From positions 1 through 47,023 of the IMG/VR virus record IMGVR_UViG_3300032053_000134: DNA of 47,023 nucleotides, one strand, 5' to 3'. This DNA comes from a virus. The stretch's first letter is position 1; every line of letters begins with the position of its first letter. The notes under the pieces are model-generated. The model made no database searches. It worked only from the letters and a program-made list of their open reading frames with translations, and had not been told where the DNA came from. Made by a program: the position numbers and the translations under genes. Below, piece by piece: positions 1 to 7,081 of this stretch.

Positions 1-233
1 ACCACGCAGCAGACCACGCAGCAGACCTCGCAGCAGACTCCGCAGACCACGCAGCAGACCCCGCAGACCACGCAGCAGACCCCGCAGCAGACCTCGCAGC
101 AGACTCCGCAGACCACGCAGCAGACCCCGCAGACCACGCAGCAGACCCCGCAGCAGACCCCGCAGCAGACCCCGCAGACCCCGCAGCAGACCACGCAGCA
201 GACCTCGCAGACCACGCAGCAGACCTCGCAGCT
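1..233. repeat. Codon-periodic tandem repeat, left copy
   Basis: Short units of the type cgcagcagacc and cgcagacc alternate. All spacings are multiples of three bases (9 or 12), so the array reads on the minus strand as an unbroken Ser/Ala-rich protein segment with W, R, G or E at every third or fourth residue. It is the same repeat as at 46832-47023 in the same orientation. Copy number at the junction cannot be known from this assembly. Confidence 0.95.
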
Positions 234-640
234 TCAGAAGGATTCTTTTGATAATTCTCCGCCGCTTCTATTGCCTTCCTCGGTCGGTCATCGTTTGGAT
301 ATACGTCCTCAAAATTCTTCAGGCACAACCGTGCGGCAAAGATAGCCAGTGCGACAGAATCTTCTTTTTCCCATTTCCATACCTTGACAAGTTGCATCCG
401 TTCGCAGGTGACTTTATCATCGCCTTTGATGCACCCACCGAATATCTCAACCTCTGCAAGAACCTCGGGCACGACGTAATTGATTGCATCGATAACATTC
501 TCACAGGCGTTCAGCCCGACACATTCTTTTGTTGGTGCCGGTACGGTTCTCCATTCTCCGATTCTCCATTCAGACTTATCGTAGTCTGACATGATTTTTC
601 CATCCTGTAGTCGTAAGGATTTCCAGAACCGTTTCCTCAT
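1..640 (-). CDS. DUF7666/Imm5-like protein with Ala/Ser repeat, N-terminal part (runs off left end)
   Basis: The reading frame begins at ATG 640 after a GAGGTGAG ribosome site. Residues 1-135 resemble the N-terminal domain often joined to Imm5 in phage proteins: FWKSLRLQDGKI, SDYDKSEWRIGEW, CVGLNACENVIDA, VWKWEKEDSVALAIFAARL, then DDRPRKAIEAAENY. From about base 233 leftwards the frame enters 9- and 12-base units coding X-S-A and X-S-A-A, with X = W, R, G or E. The frame is open to base 1 and continues at 47023 of this window. Imm5 is a predicted immunity family of polymorphic toxin systems, but its role in viruses is unknown. A second start at 644 gives only a 22-codon frame overlapping this gene; ATG 592 would be an internal start. 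Confidence 0.8.
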   Translation of the reverse strand, partial: MRKRFWKSLRLQDGKIMSDYDKSEWRIGEWRTVPAPTKECVGLNACENVIDAINYVVPEVLAEVEIFGGCIKGDDKVTCERMQLVKVWKWEKEDSVALAIFAARLCLKNFEDVYPNDDRPRKAIEAAENYQKNPSEAARSAAWSARSAAWSAAGSAGSAAGSAAGSAAWSAGSAAWSAESAARSAAGSAAWSAGSAAWSAESAARSAAWSAAW

Positions 641-657
641 TCATCTCACCTCAATAT

Positions 658-1347
658 TCATAGTGCCAACCTCGTCAGGATATGGGACTCAAGCTCAATG
701 CACCGGACAGCCAGCAGGAAGTCAGTGAACAGGTCATATCTTGGGTGGACTGGGAGTGTTGATGCAAACATCGCTTTTTCGAGGTCATCAAACGACTGCT
801 TGCATATCTCCGGTGTCGCATCCCAATACGGAGAGAAGTCACACCCCCGTCCATTCAGGAGAGCGAGCCCGAAGTTCAGGGTTCTCACGCAGGTCGCAAG
901 GTTCTTCTCCTTTGCCCTCACCTCAGCTCTCTTCTCAGCATCCTTGAACTGGGAAGTTGCCATACCCAGTATGGACGGGTACGAATCCTTTGACAGCTGG
1001 CGCTCAACGAGGTCTTTGAGTTCAAGGAGGGTATCGCTGCTCTGGTGGACTATGGGGGAGCACACTGCCCAGATCGCGTTCACATTCCCTTTCATCAGGA
1101 GGTGAATCAGGTGGCCAATCTCCATGAACTGGCAATCGAACTCCTTTCCATCGTGCTCGAACTTCTGTTGTGGCCTTGTGGAGTCAAAGTTCCCTGTCCG
1201 AAGATAGACAGAAGCCGGTGTCCGATAGCAGAAGAACAGGTCATAGTCAGATGAAATGTCTGCCATCCCCCACATTCGGCTGCCGACTTCGGTGATGAAC
1301 AGGTACTCTCGCTCGCTAATGTTCTGAGGGAGATTTATCGGTGGCAT
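658..1347 (-). CDS. Nucleotidyltransferase, RlaP/YcgL-like (COG3541 type)
   Basis: The N-terminus carries a Pol-beta-type nucleotidyltransferase signature: VGSRMWGMADISSDYDLFF, that is GSR-x-W/Y-G followed by SDYD, whose aspartate would bind metal. The rest is helical with several charged stretches. Proteins of this group include RlaP, found with RNA ligase RtcB/RtcA and Ro60 loci in bacteria and proposed to act in RNA repair; others are unassigned phage nucleotidyltransferases. I chose ATG 1347 (MPPINLPQ) because GGAGATGAG precedes it; a longer frame opens at 1398. It overlaps the previous gene by about 32 bases, so it is probably co-transcribed. Substrate is unknown. Confidence 0.75.
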   Translation of the reverse strand: MPPINLPQNISEREYLFITEVGSRMWGMADISSDYDLFFCYRTPASVYLRTGNFDSTRPQQKFEHDGKEFDCQFMEIGHLIHLLMKGNVNAIWAVCSPIVHQSSDTLLELKDLVERQLSKDSYPSILGMATSQFKDAEKRAEVRAKEKNLATCVRTLNFGLALLNGRGCDFSPYWDATPEICKQSFDDLEKAMFASTLPVHPRYDLFTDFLLAVRCIELESHILTRLAL

Positions 1348-2020
1348 CGGTCTCATCTCCGAGGTATCCCTCAAGAACATTATGCTGGTAGTTCTCAATC
1401 ATGACGCCAGTAACGTCAGGGTCGTTCCTTGCGATGATGTCGGTGTACGCAATCATCGAAGAGATGGCATCTTCCGGTGTGTCACAGTTGACAACCGACG
1501 GCTTCACGAACTGATACGTGCCGGGACCGAGCGATATGGTACACTCAAGGCCGTACTTCTTCACACCACCGTTATCAAGAGTGATGTGCAGGCGAGCATT
1601 TCCGATAATCTCTTCTCCCTTGATGCCGAGCTCCCTTGCAGCTTGGTCGAGTGTGACGAACTCACCCTCCTTAGCAATCCTCTCAAGTCGGTTCAGCTCA
1701 TCAATCTCGTCTTGGCTGGCCGGTTCATTCTGGCTGTGGGAACTCGGATCAACAACGAAGACAACCCCCCCGCTGATAGCGTACCCATGCTCCCGGGCGT
1801 ATTTCTCGTTCATCAGGAACGATAGCTTCCCCTCTTTGGAAGCAGAGAAGATGACACCATCACCGAGCATGATGCCGCCACCTTTGTTCAAAAATCTCTG
1901 CACTGGTTTCACATCGTACGGAGCTCCGTCAATGTGTATCAGGTCAGGGAACGAGAGGGACGTCACTTTGCCGTACCTCTTTCCCTTGGCCTTTTTCATC
2001 GGTTTTGCCTGCGATTGCAT
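1316..2020 (-). CDS. Hypothetical protein, 234 aa
   Basis: No family recognised. The N-terminus is strongly basic (KPMKKAKGKRYGK), followed by a compact region with GGGIMLGDGV and GYAISGGVVFVVDP, an acidic helical stretch around residues 100-130 and a beta-rich C-terminal half. GGAGATAG precedes ATG 2020. It overlaps both neighbours in the minus-strand block. No signal peptide or membrane segment is visible. Confidence 0.6.
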   Translation of the reverse strand: MQSQAKPMKKAKGKRYGKVTSLSFPDLIHIDGAPYDVKPVQRFLNKGGGIMLGDGVIFSASKEGKLSFLMNEKYAREHGYAISGGVVFVVDPSSHSQNEPASQDEIDELNRLERIAKEGEFVTLDQAARELGIKGEEIIGNARLHITLDNGGVKKYGLECTISLGPGTYQFVKPSVVNCDTPEDAISSMIAYTDIIARNDPDVTGVMIENYQHNVLEGYLGDETDATDKSPSEH

Positions 2021-2402
2021 TGTGTATCACTATCTCCTTCTTTGGCATAGCTAGTCTCATCAGAGCCAGCCTGTCAAACTGCATCCTGTTTGATTCTTCC
2101 TGAAGCTTGATCAGCACTGCGAGAAGATTGTTGGTTTTCACCTGCTCTTCTCCAATGTCAGGGAGCGAGGCAGCCCTGTCCTTGTCAGTCCTCTGTTGAA
2201 TGATTGTCCCCCCACCGGGAATCTCAATCACTTTCGGACTCAGCTCATCACGGTATTTCTTCCGGTCAGTCCACATACCATTGATACGTGAAGCCCGGGA
2301 AGGCATACCAAACTTTTCAATGTATTTGAGTGCGAACTCTTTGAGAGTCCTGCACTCAAGAACGAGCTGTTTCTCTTCCTTCTTGATTACTTCACCGCCC
2401 AT
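1944..2402 (-). CDS. Hypothetical protein, 152 aa
   Basis: Family not recognised. The N-terminus is a charged helix (KKEEKQLVLECRTLKEFALK), followed by a segment that could be helix-turn-helix-like (FALKYIEKFGMPSRASRINGM), a Gly-rich turn (IPGGGTII) and a leucine-rich helix. It overlaps the next gene by 76 bases in another frame, so one of the two starts may be placed too far upstream. The previous gene ends two bases away, consistent with one operon. Confidence 0.55.
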   Translation of the reverse strand: MGGEVIKKEEKQLVLECRTLKEFALKYIEKFGMPSRASRINGMWTDRKKYRDELSPKVIEIPGGGTIIQQRTDKDRAASLPDIGEEQVKTNNLLAVLIKLQEESNRMQFDRLALMRLAMPKKEIVIHNAIAGKTDEKGQGKEVRQSDVPLVP

Positions 2403-2403
2403 G

Positions 2404-2586
2404 TCAATCGAACCGTTTCCCGATGTCGATAAGAATTTCTCCGAGCAGAACTATGTCCTGTTTAGGGCAGCATCCTTTATCAGTCATGCTGGCGGCGATG
2501 TCCCACGCTTTGGCATGTACCTTGAGAACGTGTTGGTTTCTCTTCAGCCACTCCTTGCGTTGTGCCTCTTTCTCTTTTGCGTCCAT
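2404..2586 (-). CDS. Small hypothetical protein, 60 aa
   Basis: Lysine- and glutamate-rich N-terminal helix, then a short segment with adjacent cysteines (KGCCPKQD). No family recognised. It is packed head to tail with its neighbours (spacings of 1-4 bases), which supports translation as part of the operon. Confidence 0.5.
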   Translation of the reverse strand: MDAKEKEAQRKEWLKRNQHVLKVHAKAWDIAASMTDKGCCPKQDIVLLGEILIDIGKRFD

Positions 2587-2590
2587 AGGT

Positions 2591-2839
2591 TCATCTCCTG
2601 ACTATATTGAGGGTGTCAAGGTGTATCCACATTCGGAACTTCCTGTTCTTCTTGAGGTGGTTGACGATAGCCATCATCTCTTTGTGGCTGCGCATCTCCA
2701 TGACCGACACCGGACGGCCATCGGTCAGATGCTCAGTCACACTTCTGAACCAGTTGCCTGTCTCGTCCTTGTGGAAAATATGTCTCTGGTTGATCACAAC
2801 CGAGACAATCCCGCTCACCTCAATATTCTGGAATCTCAT
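2591..2839 (-). CDS. Small hypothetical protein, 82 aa
   Basis: Beta-rich N-terminus (IEVSGIVSVVINQRHIF), then a basic C-terminal half with KKNRKFRMW. Its ATG overlaps the stop of the upstream gene by four bases (ATGA), a translational-coupling arrangement. No family recognised. Confidence 0.5.
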   Translation of the reverse strand: MRFQNIEVSGIVSVVINQRHIFHKDETGNWFRSVTEHLTDGRPVSVMEMRSHKEMMAIVNHLKKNRKFRMWIHLDTLNIVRR

Positions 2840-3264
2840 GATGTCACCCTCACGGTAATCATGCCCCGCCCAGCCATCATGTCGAGCATGTCCTTTCCGA
2901 CAATTTCACCGAGCATACTTTCTGGAGTCAGAAGTTCCCATGCTCCGACAAGGGAGCCAAGAGCCTGAGTCTGAAGTGCGATGCCTTGGTCACCGATGTC
3001 ACCACCCATCTCCATGTATCCGTGCTCTTTACCATCGAGCCAGTGCGGGAACTCAGCCCTCACGAGTTCCTCGAACTCGTCTTTGGTGGGTGCGTTCCGG
3101 GTTGCGACCTTGAAGAAGTGGACGTCTGCCGTATATCCGGTCGGCTGGTGTTGTTCTGGATTCTTGATCTTCACCAGACCACCATCCTCGGTGATAGCGA
3201 GACACTGCCCGCAAGTGCAGGCTCCGCGAACCGTGTGGTTACGCACATACTCAGCAAGTCTCAT
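2836..3264 (-). CDS. Hypothetical protein with N-terminal Cys motif, 142 aa
   Basis: The N-terminus MRLAEYVRNHTVRGACTCGQC carries C-x-C-x2-C, a possible small metal site, and is followed by TADVHFFKVATRNAPTKDEFEELV. Similar openings occur in short phage proteins of unknown role, as far as I recall. The start overlaps the preceding stop (ATGA) and GTGAGGAAACC supplies the ribosome site. No enzymatic motif is visible. Confidence 0.6.
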   Translation of the reverse strand: MRLAEYVRNHTVRGACTCGQCLAITEDGGLVKIKNPEQHQPTGYTADVHFFKVATRNAPTKDEFEELVRAEFPHWLDGKEHGYMEMGGDIGDQGIALQTQALGSLVGAWELLTPESMLGEIVGKDMLDMMAGRGMITVRVTS

Positions 3265-3734
3265 GGTTTCCTCACCTCACGTTCCGTAAAGGTGGGTGGC
3301 TCGGGCAGGCTCTCTTTGCTGGCAATCGCCTTAAGTGCAGAGTAGTAATACTCGTCAATCTTCTTGCGGTCTTCCTCATAGGCGTTCCATGCTGCAACGG
3401 CAGCCGCCTGTTCCTTCTTGAGTTCTGGGAATGAATGGACTTTCAACTGGATGTCCAGATTGGTGTCTCCTTTCTTGTCACCCCTTCGGCAGACTGGCAC
3501 AACCTCAAGTCCGTAGGCCATGTAGTTCTTGATAGCCCACGCCTCAACCTCCTTCGAGATTTTTGTGAGTATTTCCTCACGCTTTTTCTCGAAGTGTTTG
3601 ACAGTCTCAACATTGGGTGTTCCAGAAGTGTCACCGTATGAAGAGTCATTGTGGAGCTTCTTCACGCGGCTGATCATTTCCGACCTGAGCTCTTGCAGAG
3701 CTCTAATGCTTGGTGTCTTCGGCTTTTCTCCCAT
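3261..3734 (-). CDS. Hypothetical helical protein, 157 aa
   Basis: Long charged helices at both ends (residues 10-65 and 105-145), rich in K, E and A, suggest a coiled-coil protein. The middle contains PVCRRGDKKGDTNLDIQLKV. No family recognised. It overlaps the upstream reading frame by 32 bases and couples by ATGA to the next gene. Confidence 0.55.
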   Translation of the reverse strand: MGEKPKTPSIRALQELRSEMISRVKKLHNDSSYGDTSGTPNVETVKHFEKKREEILTKISKEVEAWAIKNYMAYGLEVVPVCRRGDKKGDTNLDIQLKVHSFPELKKEQAAAVAAWNAYEEDRKKIDEYYYSALKAIASKESLPEPPTFTEREVRKP

Positions 3735-3960
3735 CGTCTCTCACCTCTGCTTTCGGTAGGGCAATATCGCCCCTGTTCACATTATCAACATAGTTCCTGA
3801 GCCGGAGAAGGTTCTGTGCTTTCTTCAGCATCGCGTCATAGTTTGACGCATCGCCGGTCACACGCATCTCCCCGCCCTTGCCCGGAGAACCGATGATCAG
3901 GTAGTCCGTACCTGAAACCCGGTGGTGGTGAGTGAACTCACCAGTTATCTCAATGGGCAT
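3703..3960 (-). CDS. Small hypothetical protein, 85 aa
   Basis: An N-terminal beta segment with a histidine cluster (FTHHHRVSG) is followed by YLIIGSPGKGGEMRV and a helical C-terminus. Start and stop both overlap the neighbours. Function is unknown. Confidence 0.5.
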   Translation of the reverse strand: MPIEITGEFTHHHRVSGTDYLIIGSPGKGGEMRVTGDASNYDAMLKKAQNLLRLRNYVDNVNRGDIALPKAEVRDDGRKAEDTKH

Positions 3961-4249
3961 TTCTCGTCCTCTGGTAAGCCACTTCGGCCATCGGGTGTAC
4001 GAGCCTCATCTCATTCTTGAGCTCTTTGATGTCTTTCTCAGCAGCCTCAAGCTTCTTGAGAAGGGCCGCTTCAGCTGTCACCGAAATCCCTTCGGGTGGC
4101 GGCACGATTGAAGTCAGCTCTTCGGTCAGAATTTGAGCTTCTGGAAGGGTGAGGGAAATAGTGAACAAACTCCCCCCGGTTAGCCCTAGCTTAAGTTCAT
4201 ACCCGTCTGCCGGGTCGCAGCTTATCTGGTGTGCTTCAATCTTCACCAT
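3950..4249 (-). CDS. Small hypothetical protein with C-terminal coiled coil, 99 aa
   Basis: The N-terminal half is beta-like (SCDPADGYELKLGLTGG), and residues 60-90 form a likely coiled coil (LLKKLEAAEKDIKELKNEM). The start overlaps the upstream stop within a few bases. Family not recognised. Confidence 0.5.
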   Translation of the reverse strand: MVKIEAHQISCDPADGYELKLGLTGGSLFTISLTLPEAQILTEELTSIVPPPEGISVTAEAALLKKLEAAEKDIKELKNEMRLVHPMAEVAYQRTRNAH

Positions 4250-4683
4250 TGAAAGTCCTCCGTGAACGCCTGGAAGCGTTTCACACCGACAATGTACCCC
4301 CGGCCATCCCTGATAACACCGTCATCAGAGGTGTCAGGAGACCATACATCGGCTCTCATCATCTCACGTGCCACAACAACGGAGGCAAGGTATATTGTCC
4401 CTCTCTTTGGGGAAGGGAACGGCACCTTACCGCGTCTATCACCGCACCTGACAACATAGACCTTACTCTTCCCCATCAGAGCAACAGGGATACCCTCTTT
4501 CGTGTATCCCTCATCGGTAATTGGTGTGTCGGCTCGTGCTACGAGCCCGGACACCGGGACCCGATGGATAGTGCTGTCAAGATGCACGGTAATTTCATGA
4601 GGAGTCAGGTTGAAAAAATCAGTGACGTGTCTATGGACAAAATCGCTGAATATCGTGCCTGAGTCATGTTTTTTATCTCTCAC
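4243..4683 (-). CDS. Phage 'NLTPHEI'-type hypothetical protein, 146 aa
   Basis: FFNLTPHEITVHLDS matches the NLTPH-x-I opening seen in many small phage proteins of unknown function. It is followed by a region with IYLASVVVAREM. The start is GTG at 4683 directly after GAGGTGAGAT; the NLTPH motif lies about 24 residues in, so an internal start is also possible. A 77-base gap upstream could encode only about 14 codons. Confidence 0.6.
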   Translation of the reverse strand: MRDKKHDSGTIFSDFVHRHVTDFFNLTPHEITVHLDSTIHRVPVSGLVARADTPITDEGYTKEGIPVALMGKSKVYVVRCGDRRGKVPFPSPKRGTIYLASVVVAREMMRADVWSPDTSDDGVIRDGRGYIVGVKRFQAFTEDFQW

Positions 4684-4760
4684 ATCTCACCTCATTATTC
4701 TCTGCGCCGGTAGGTTCAGCTCACGCCTCATCGCCTTTCCGACCTTACAGGAAAAAGAGG

Positions 4761-5018
4761 TTATATCTCATTGTAGTGACCGCAATCAGGGCAAGTCCAG
4801 CCGTAGACCACTGGCTCCGAACACGGAGCTCCCCAGAACTCGCCCCTACCCTCATGCACGATACGGATCAGCTCATCGGGTATGTCTCTCCACCGAAAGC
4901 CGAGATGACAGCCATCGCAGAACTCCAAGTCGATGTGTTCTTCACACCTGTTCTGGTCATAGCAGTGCTTGGGGTTAGGTGTAGCTACCTCACACCCCTC
5001 ACATGGACTTTTTGACAT
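4761..5018 (-). CDS. Small zinc-ribbon-like protein, 85 aa
   Basis: Several Cys pairs are visible: CEGC near the N-terminus, CDGCHLGF in the middle and CPDC at the C-terminus (WTCPDCGHYNEI), with further single Cys and His residues. This pattern indicates one or two structural zinc sites. No DNA-binding or catalytic motif can be named. Confidence 0.6.
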   Translation of the reverse strand: MSKSPCEGCEVATPNPKHCYDQNRCEEHIDLEFCDGCHLGFRWRDIPDELIRIVHEGRGEFWGAPCSEPVVYGWTCPDCGHYNEI

Positions 5019-5024
5019 ATCTTC

Positions 5025-5210
5025 TCATCTCACTGTTATGTATTCCCAGACATTATCCACATGGACAAAGTCTTCGTTCTCAGCACAGTGCTCATCGAGC
5101 AGCTCAAACCATTCGTCTCGAAAAAGAATGGCAAGAGTCAGGTCAACGAGGCTTACGAGGCGGGCTCCCAACTTTCTTTTCAGTCGTTTCAGAAACGATT
5201 TTAGGCACAT
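5025..5210 (-). CDS. Small hypothetical protein, 61 aa or shorter
   Basis: Hydrophobic and acidic (LVSLVDLTLAILFRDEW, EHCAENEDF). The longest frame overlaps the upstream gene by 68 bases, and its first 20 residues are very basic, so translation may begin internally. No family recognised. Confidence 0.4.
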   Translation of the reverse strand: MCLKSFLKRLKRKLGARLVSLVDLTLAILFRDEWFELLDEHCAENEDFVHVDNVWEYITVR

Positions 5211-5478
5211 CGTAAAGCCACACTCCCTTTCCCAGATACTTGATCAAGAGAGCCTCTGGGTACTCTCTTGCCACCTGATCAGCAGACGTGCTGAAACAGT
5301 ATTCTTCAACGGTCTTTGGCGGTTCCTTCTCAGTCGCAGGAACGACACGGACAACAAGGAAGCACCGCTCTTGCGAGGACACGAAAAAAGGAAGTCTTCG
5401 GTTCACATCCTGAACTTCCTGACTTGCCGGGTGTGTCATGCCCTCTGCGAGCAGCGGCTCCTTTGGTGCTCCGGCCAT
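5143..5478 (-). CDS. Hypothetical protein, 111 aa
   Basis: ATG 5478 follows AAGGCGTGAT and lies at the stop of the upstream gene. The body contains CFLVVRVVPATEKEPPKTVEEY and a C-terminal basic tail. No motif recognised. Confidence 0.5.
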   Translation of the reverse strand: MAGAPKEPLLAEGMTHPASQEVQDVNRRLPFFVSSQERCFLVVRVVPATEKEPPKTVEEYCFSTSADQVAREYPEALLIKYLGKGVWLYDVPKIVSETTEKKVGSPPRKPR

Positions 5479-5479
5479 A

Positions 5480-6403
5480 TCACGCCTTCTGTTTCACTAC
5501 CAGGAGCGGGTTCACAAGCGCAGCTGCCGAGTCCGGCATCCGGTAGGTCGGCTGGATAAACTTCGCTGCAATCTTGTTGATTTCGTCCTGAACGTTCGGT
5601 GTCAGCGTCTTCTCGTGGGTGGTGTACTGAGTCATGGCATTGTAGATGTCATAATAGCTCAGCTCACCGTCAGCAGAGCCCTCAGCGCTGTCAATCTTCC
5701 GAGCGATAAGCTCAGAGTGTTTCTTGACAACTCCAACGACCTGCAAGGACATGGCGATGGTGTTTTTCTCGCCGTACTTGATGATCTTGCCCATAGCCGT
5801 AGAGACAGCCCGTTCAACAACGCGGGACCCGGCAATCTGCTGGTCAAGGAAGAGCTTGAACTCACTCTCAACCCTCTCGGCAATGGCAGATTCGTGAACC
5901 TCCATGATGTCGAGCTCGGGGAGTAAGTGGCCAAGGATACCGAAGTTCCAGCAGATAGACCGCAGGTAATAACCCTCGCCATGAAACGAACGACCACCAC
6001 CCTGCCACCCATAGGGATTCCTGATCGTGATGCCAGGGGTCAGTTCAGCGTGTCCGTCTGACAATGGTTGAAGGTCATCGAAGAACACACCGAGCCTCAT
6101 CACATTACCACCGTTCCATGCGTTCCAGACACCGTGAATATTTTTCATATCACGGCTCTTGAGCTCACGGGCAATGGTGTCAATGACAAGACCATGGGAA
6201 AGCAGGCCGTATGTCTTATGGACAAGTCCGACCAGCTCACCAGACTGGCTGTTCATCAGACCTCGGTATCTCTCGCTGTACTTTGTGTCGCCGTTGTGAC
6301 TGAAAGAGACTGCCACCTTCTCAATACCGTCGCTCAGCTCTTTCAGGCCGAGCAACCCATCAAGACCCTCATACTGTCGGGTCTCAAAACCAAATGGTGC
6401 CAT
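5480..6403 (-). CDS. Phage/plasmid-type protein, possibly DUF932-like, 307 aa
   Basis: Contains GITIRNPYGWQGGGRSFHGEGYY followed by LRSICWNFGI, then a long helical part (SRVVERAVSTAMGKIIKYGEK). The length and the mid-protein F/H-G-x-x-R-x-I-C-x-N pattern are reminiscent of DUF932 phage/plasmid proteins, whose role is unsettled. The ribosome site GAGAGGAGAAAAT lies just ahead of ATG 6403. It is the largest gene of the left minus-strand block. The family call is tentative. Confidence 0.6.
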   Translation of the reverse strand: MAPFGFETRQYEGLDGLLGLKELSDGIEKVAVSFSHNGDTKYSERYRGLMNSQSGELVGLVHKTYGLLSHGLVIDTIARELKSRDMKNIHGVWNAWNGGNVMRLGVFFDDLQPLSDGHAELTPGITIRNPYGWQGGGRSFHGEGYYLRSICWNFGILGHLLPELDIMEVHESAIAERVESEFKLFLDQQIAGSRVVERAVSTAMGKIIKYGEKNTIAMSLQVVGVVKKHSELIARKIDSAEGSADGELSYYDIYNAMTQYTTHEKTLTPNVQDEINKIAAKFIQPTYRMPDSAAALVNPLLVVKQKA

Positions 6404-6477
6404 ATTTTCTCCTCTCCATTGAGAGCCACTCCACAGAAAAGAATGGTGTTTGTGAACGGGATACCATCGCTTTACAC

Positions 6478-6717
6478 CTAGCTGCTTGTCAAAGCATAGG
6501 AAACGAGCAATTCACTTACATCACGCTTCACCGCTCTTCTCAAAAGTTTCTCTCTCTTCCAAGTCTCGTATGGTTCGTCCGGGTGAATGAGTACAGGTTT
6601 GCGGTATGCTCCCCCACTCAGCCCGGTTTCCGGCCATAAGAGGTAAGGTTATTTACCCTTAATGAGGGCAATAACCATCCTCAAAAGTTTATAGAACAGT
6701 TTCGCTCCGCGTCGCAT
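6478..6717 (-). pseudogene. Small gene interrupted by an in-frame TAA (22 + 56 codons)
   Basis: ATG 6717 overlaps the upstream stop (TGATG) and opens a 22-codon basic frame (MRRGAKLFYKLLRMVIALIKGK) that ends in TAA at 6649-6651. The same frame then stays open for 56 codons to TAG at 6478-6480 and looks strongly coding (RKPVLIHPDEPYETWKREK, then LLRRAVKRDVSELLVSY). The second part has no ATG, GTG or TTG start. Either the gene is broken by a nonsense change, TAA is read through, or only the 22-residue peptide is made. Confidence 0.5.
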
Positions 6718-6842
6718 CAGAAACACCATCCGGCATCTTTCACTTCAGCAATGGCGGTGTCCCTGTCAAGTCCCTGCCGCATCTTGTGACGGATAAGACC
6801 TTTCATGCAGCGGTATCTCTGGGTCGTCTTCTGGCGCTTCAT
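6717..6842 (-). CDS. Small basic protein, 41 aa
   Basis: A short frame rich in K and R (MKRQKTTQRYRCMKGLIRHKM) with a C-terminal helix ending in AGWCF. Its ATG overlaps the upstream stop by one base, and its stop overlaps the next ATG likewise, so it sits in a chain of coupled small genes. Possible nucleic-acid binder by charge only. Confidence 0.5.
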   Translation of the reverse strand: MKRQKTTQRYRCMKGLIRHKMRQGLDRDTAIAEVKDAGWCF

Positions 6843-6967
6843 CACTCAGCCCCGGCAACACGAACCATTCTCGGCCTGTGGTTGCTCGGGACTTTCGGTA
6901 CGAGCCTCGCCACATCAATAGTCTTGAGTCCGTACTGCCGTGCAATGTCGCTCGCTAATTTTCTCAT
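6842..6967 (-). CDS. Small basic protein, 41 aa
   Basis: ATG 6967 is preceded by GGAGATGTGAG; the longer frame from 7060 reads through the tRNA gene and is rejected. The peptide (KLASDIARQYGLKTIDVARLV) resembles a single helix-turn-helix segment followed by a basic tail. It lies directly downstream of the tRNA-Ile gene. Confidence 0.5.
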   Translation of the reverse strand: MRKLASDIARQYGLKTIDVARLVPKVPSNHRPRMVRVAGAE

Positions 6968-6994
6968 CTCACATCTCCTGCCCCGAAGGGCAGA

Positions 6995-7066
6995 TGCACC
7001 CAGACAGAATCGAACTGTCGCATACTCCGTTATAAGCAGAGTGCCTTGCCTCTTGGCCATGAGTGC
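6995..7066 (-). tRNA. tRNA-Ile (anticodon UAU)
   Basis: A full cloverleaf can be drawn. The acceptor GCACTCA pairs with TGGGTGC (one G-U), with discriminator A at 6995. The D arm is GCC/GGC, the anticodon stem CTCTG/CGGAG holds the loop CTTATAA, and the T arm is GACAG-TTCGATT-CTGTC. The anticodon is TAT, reading AUA. No CCA is encoded and no intron is needed. In most archaea AUA is read by a CAU tRNA with a modified C34, so a directly encoded UAU anticodon is uncommon. Confidence 0.85.
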
Positions 7067-7081
7067 AAAAAATAATGAAGG

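Noticed and set aside
1-233. Possible CRISPR array or Borg-type tandem repeats
   Set aside because: Units are 9-12 bases with no unique spacers, and they are codon-periodic protein-coding repeats.
248-589. Plus-strand ORF of 113 aa
   Set aside because: It is antisense to the well-supported DUF7666/Imm5-like domain and has no motif or ribosome site.
6686-6697. TATA-like TTCTATAAACTT on the minus strand
   Set aside because: It lies inside the 22-codon frame and no start codon follows at a suitable distance.
6842-7060. Longer 72-aa version of the small gene ending at 6842
   Set aside because: Its first part is the translated tRNA-Ile; the 41-aa version has its own ribosome site.
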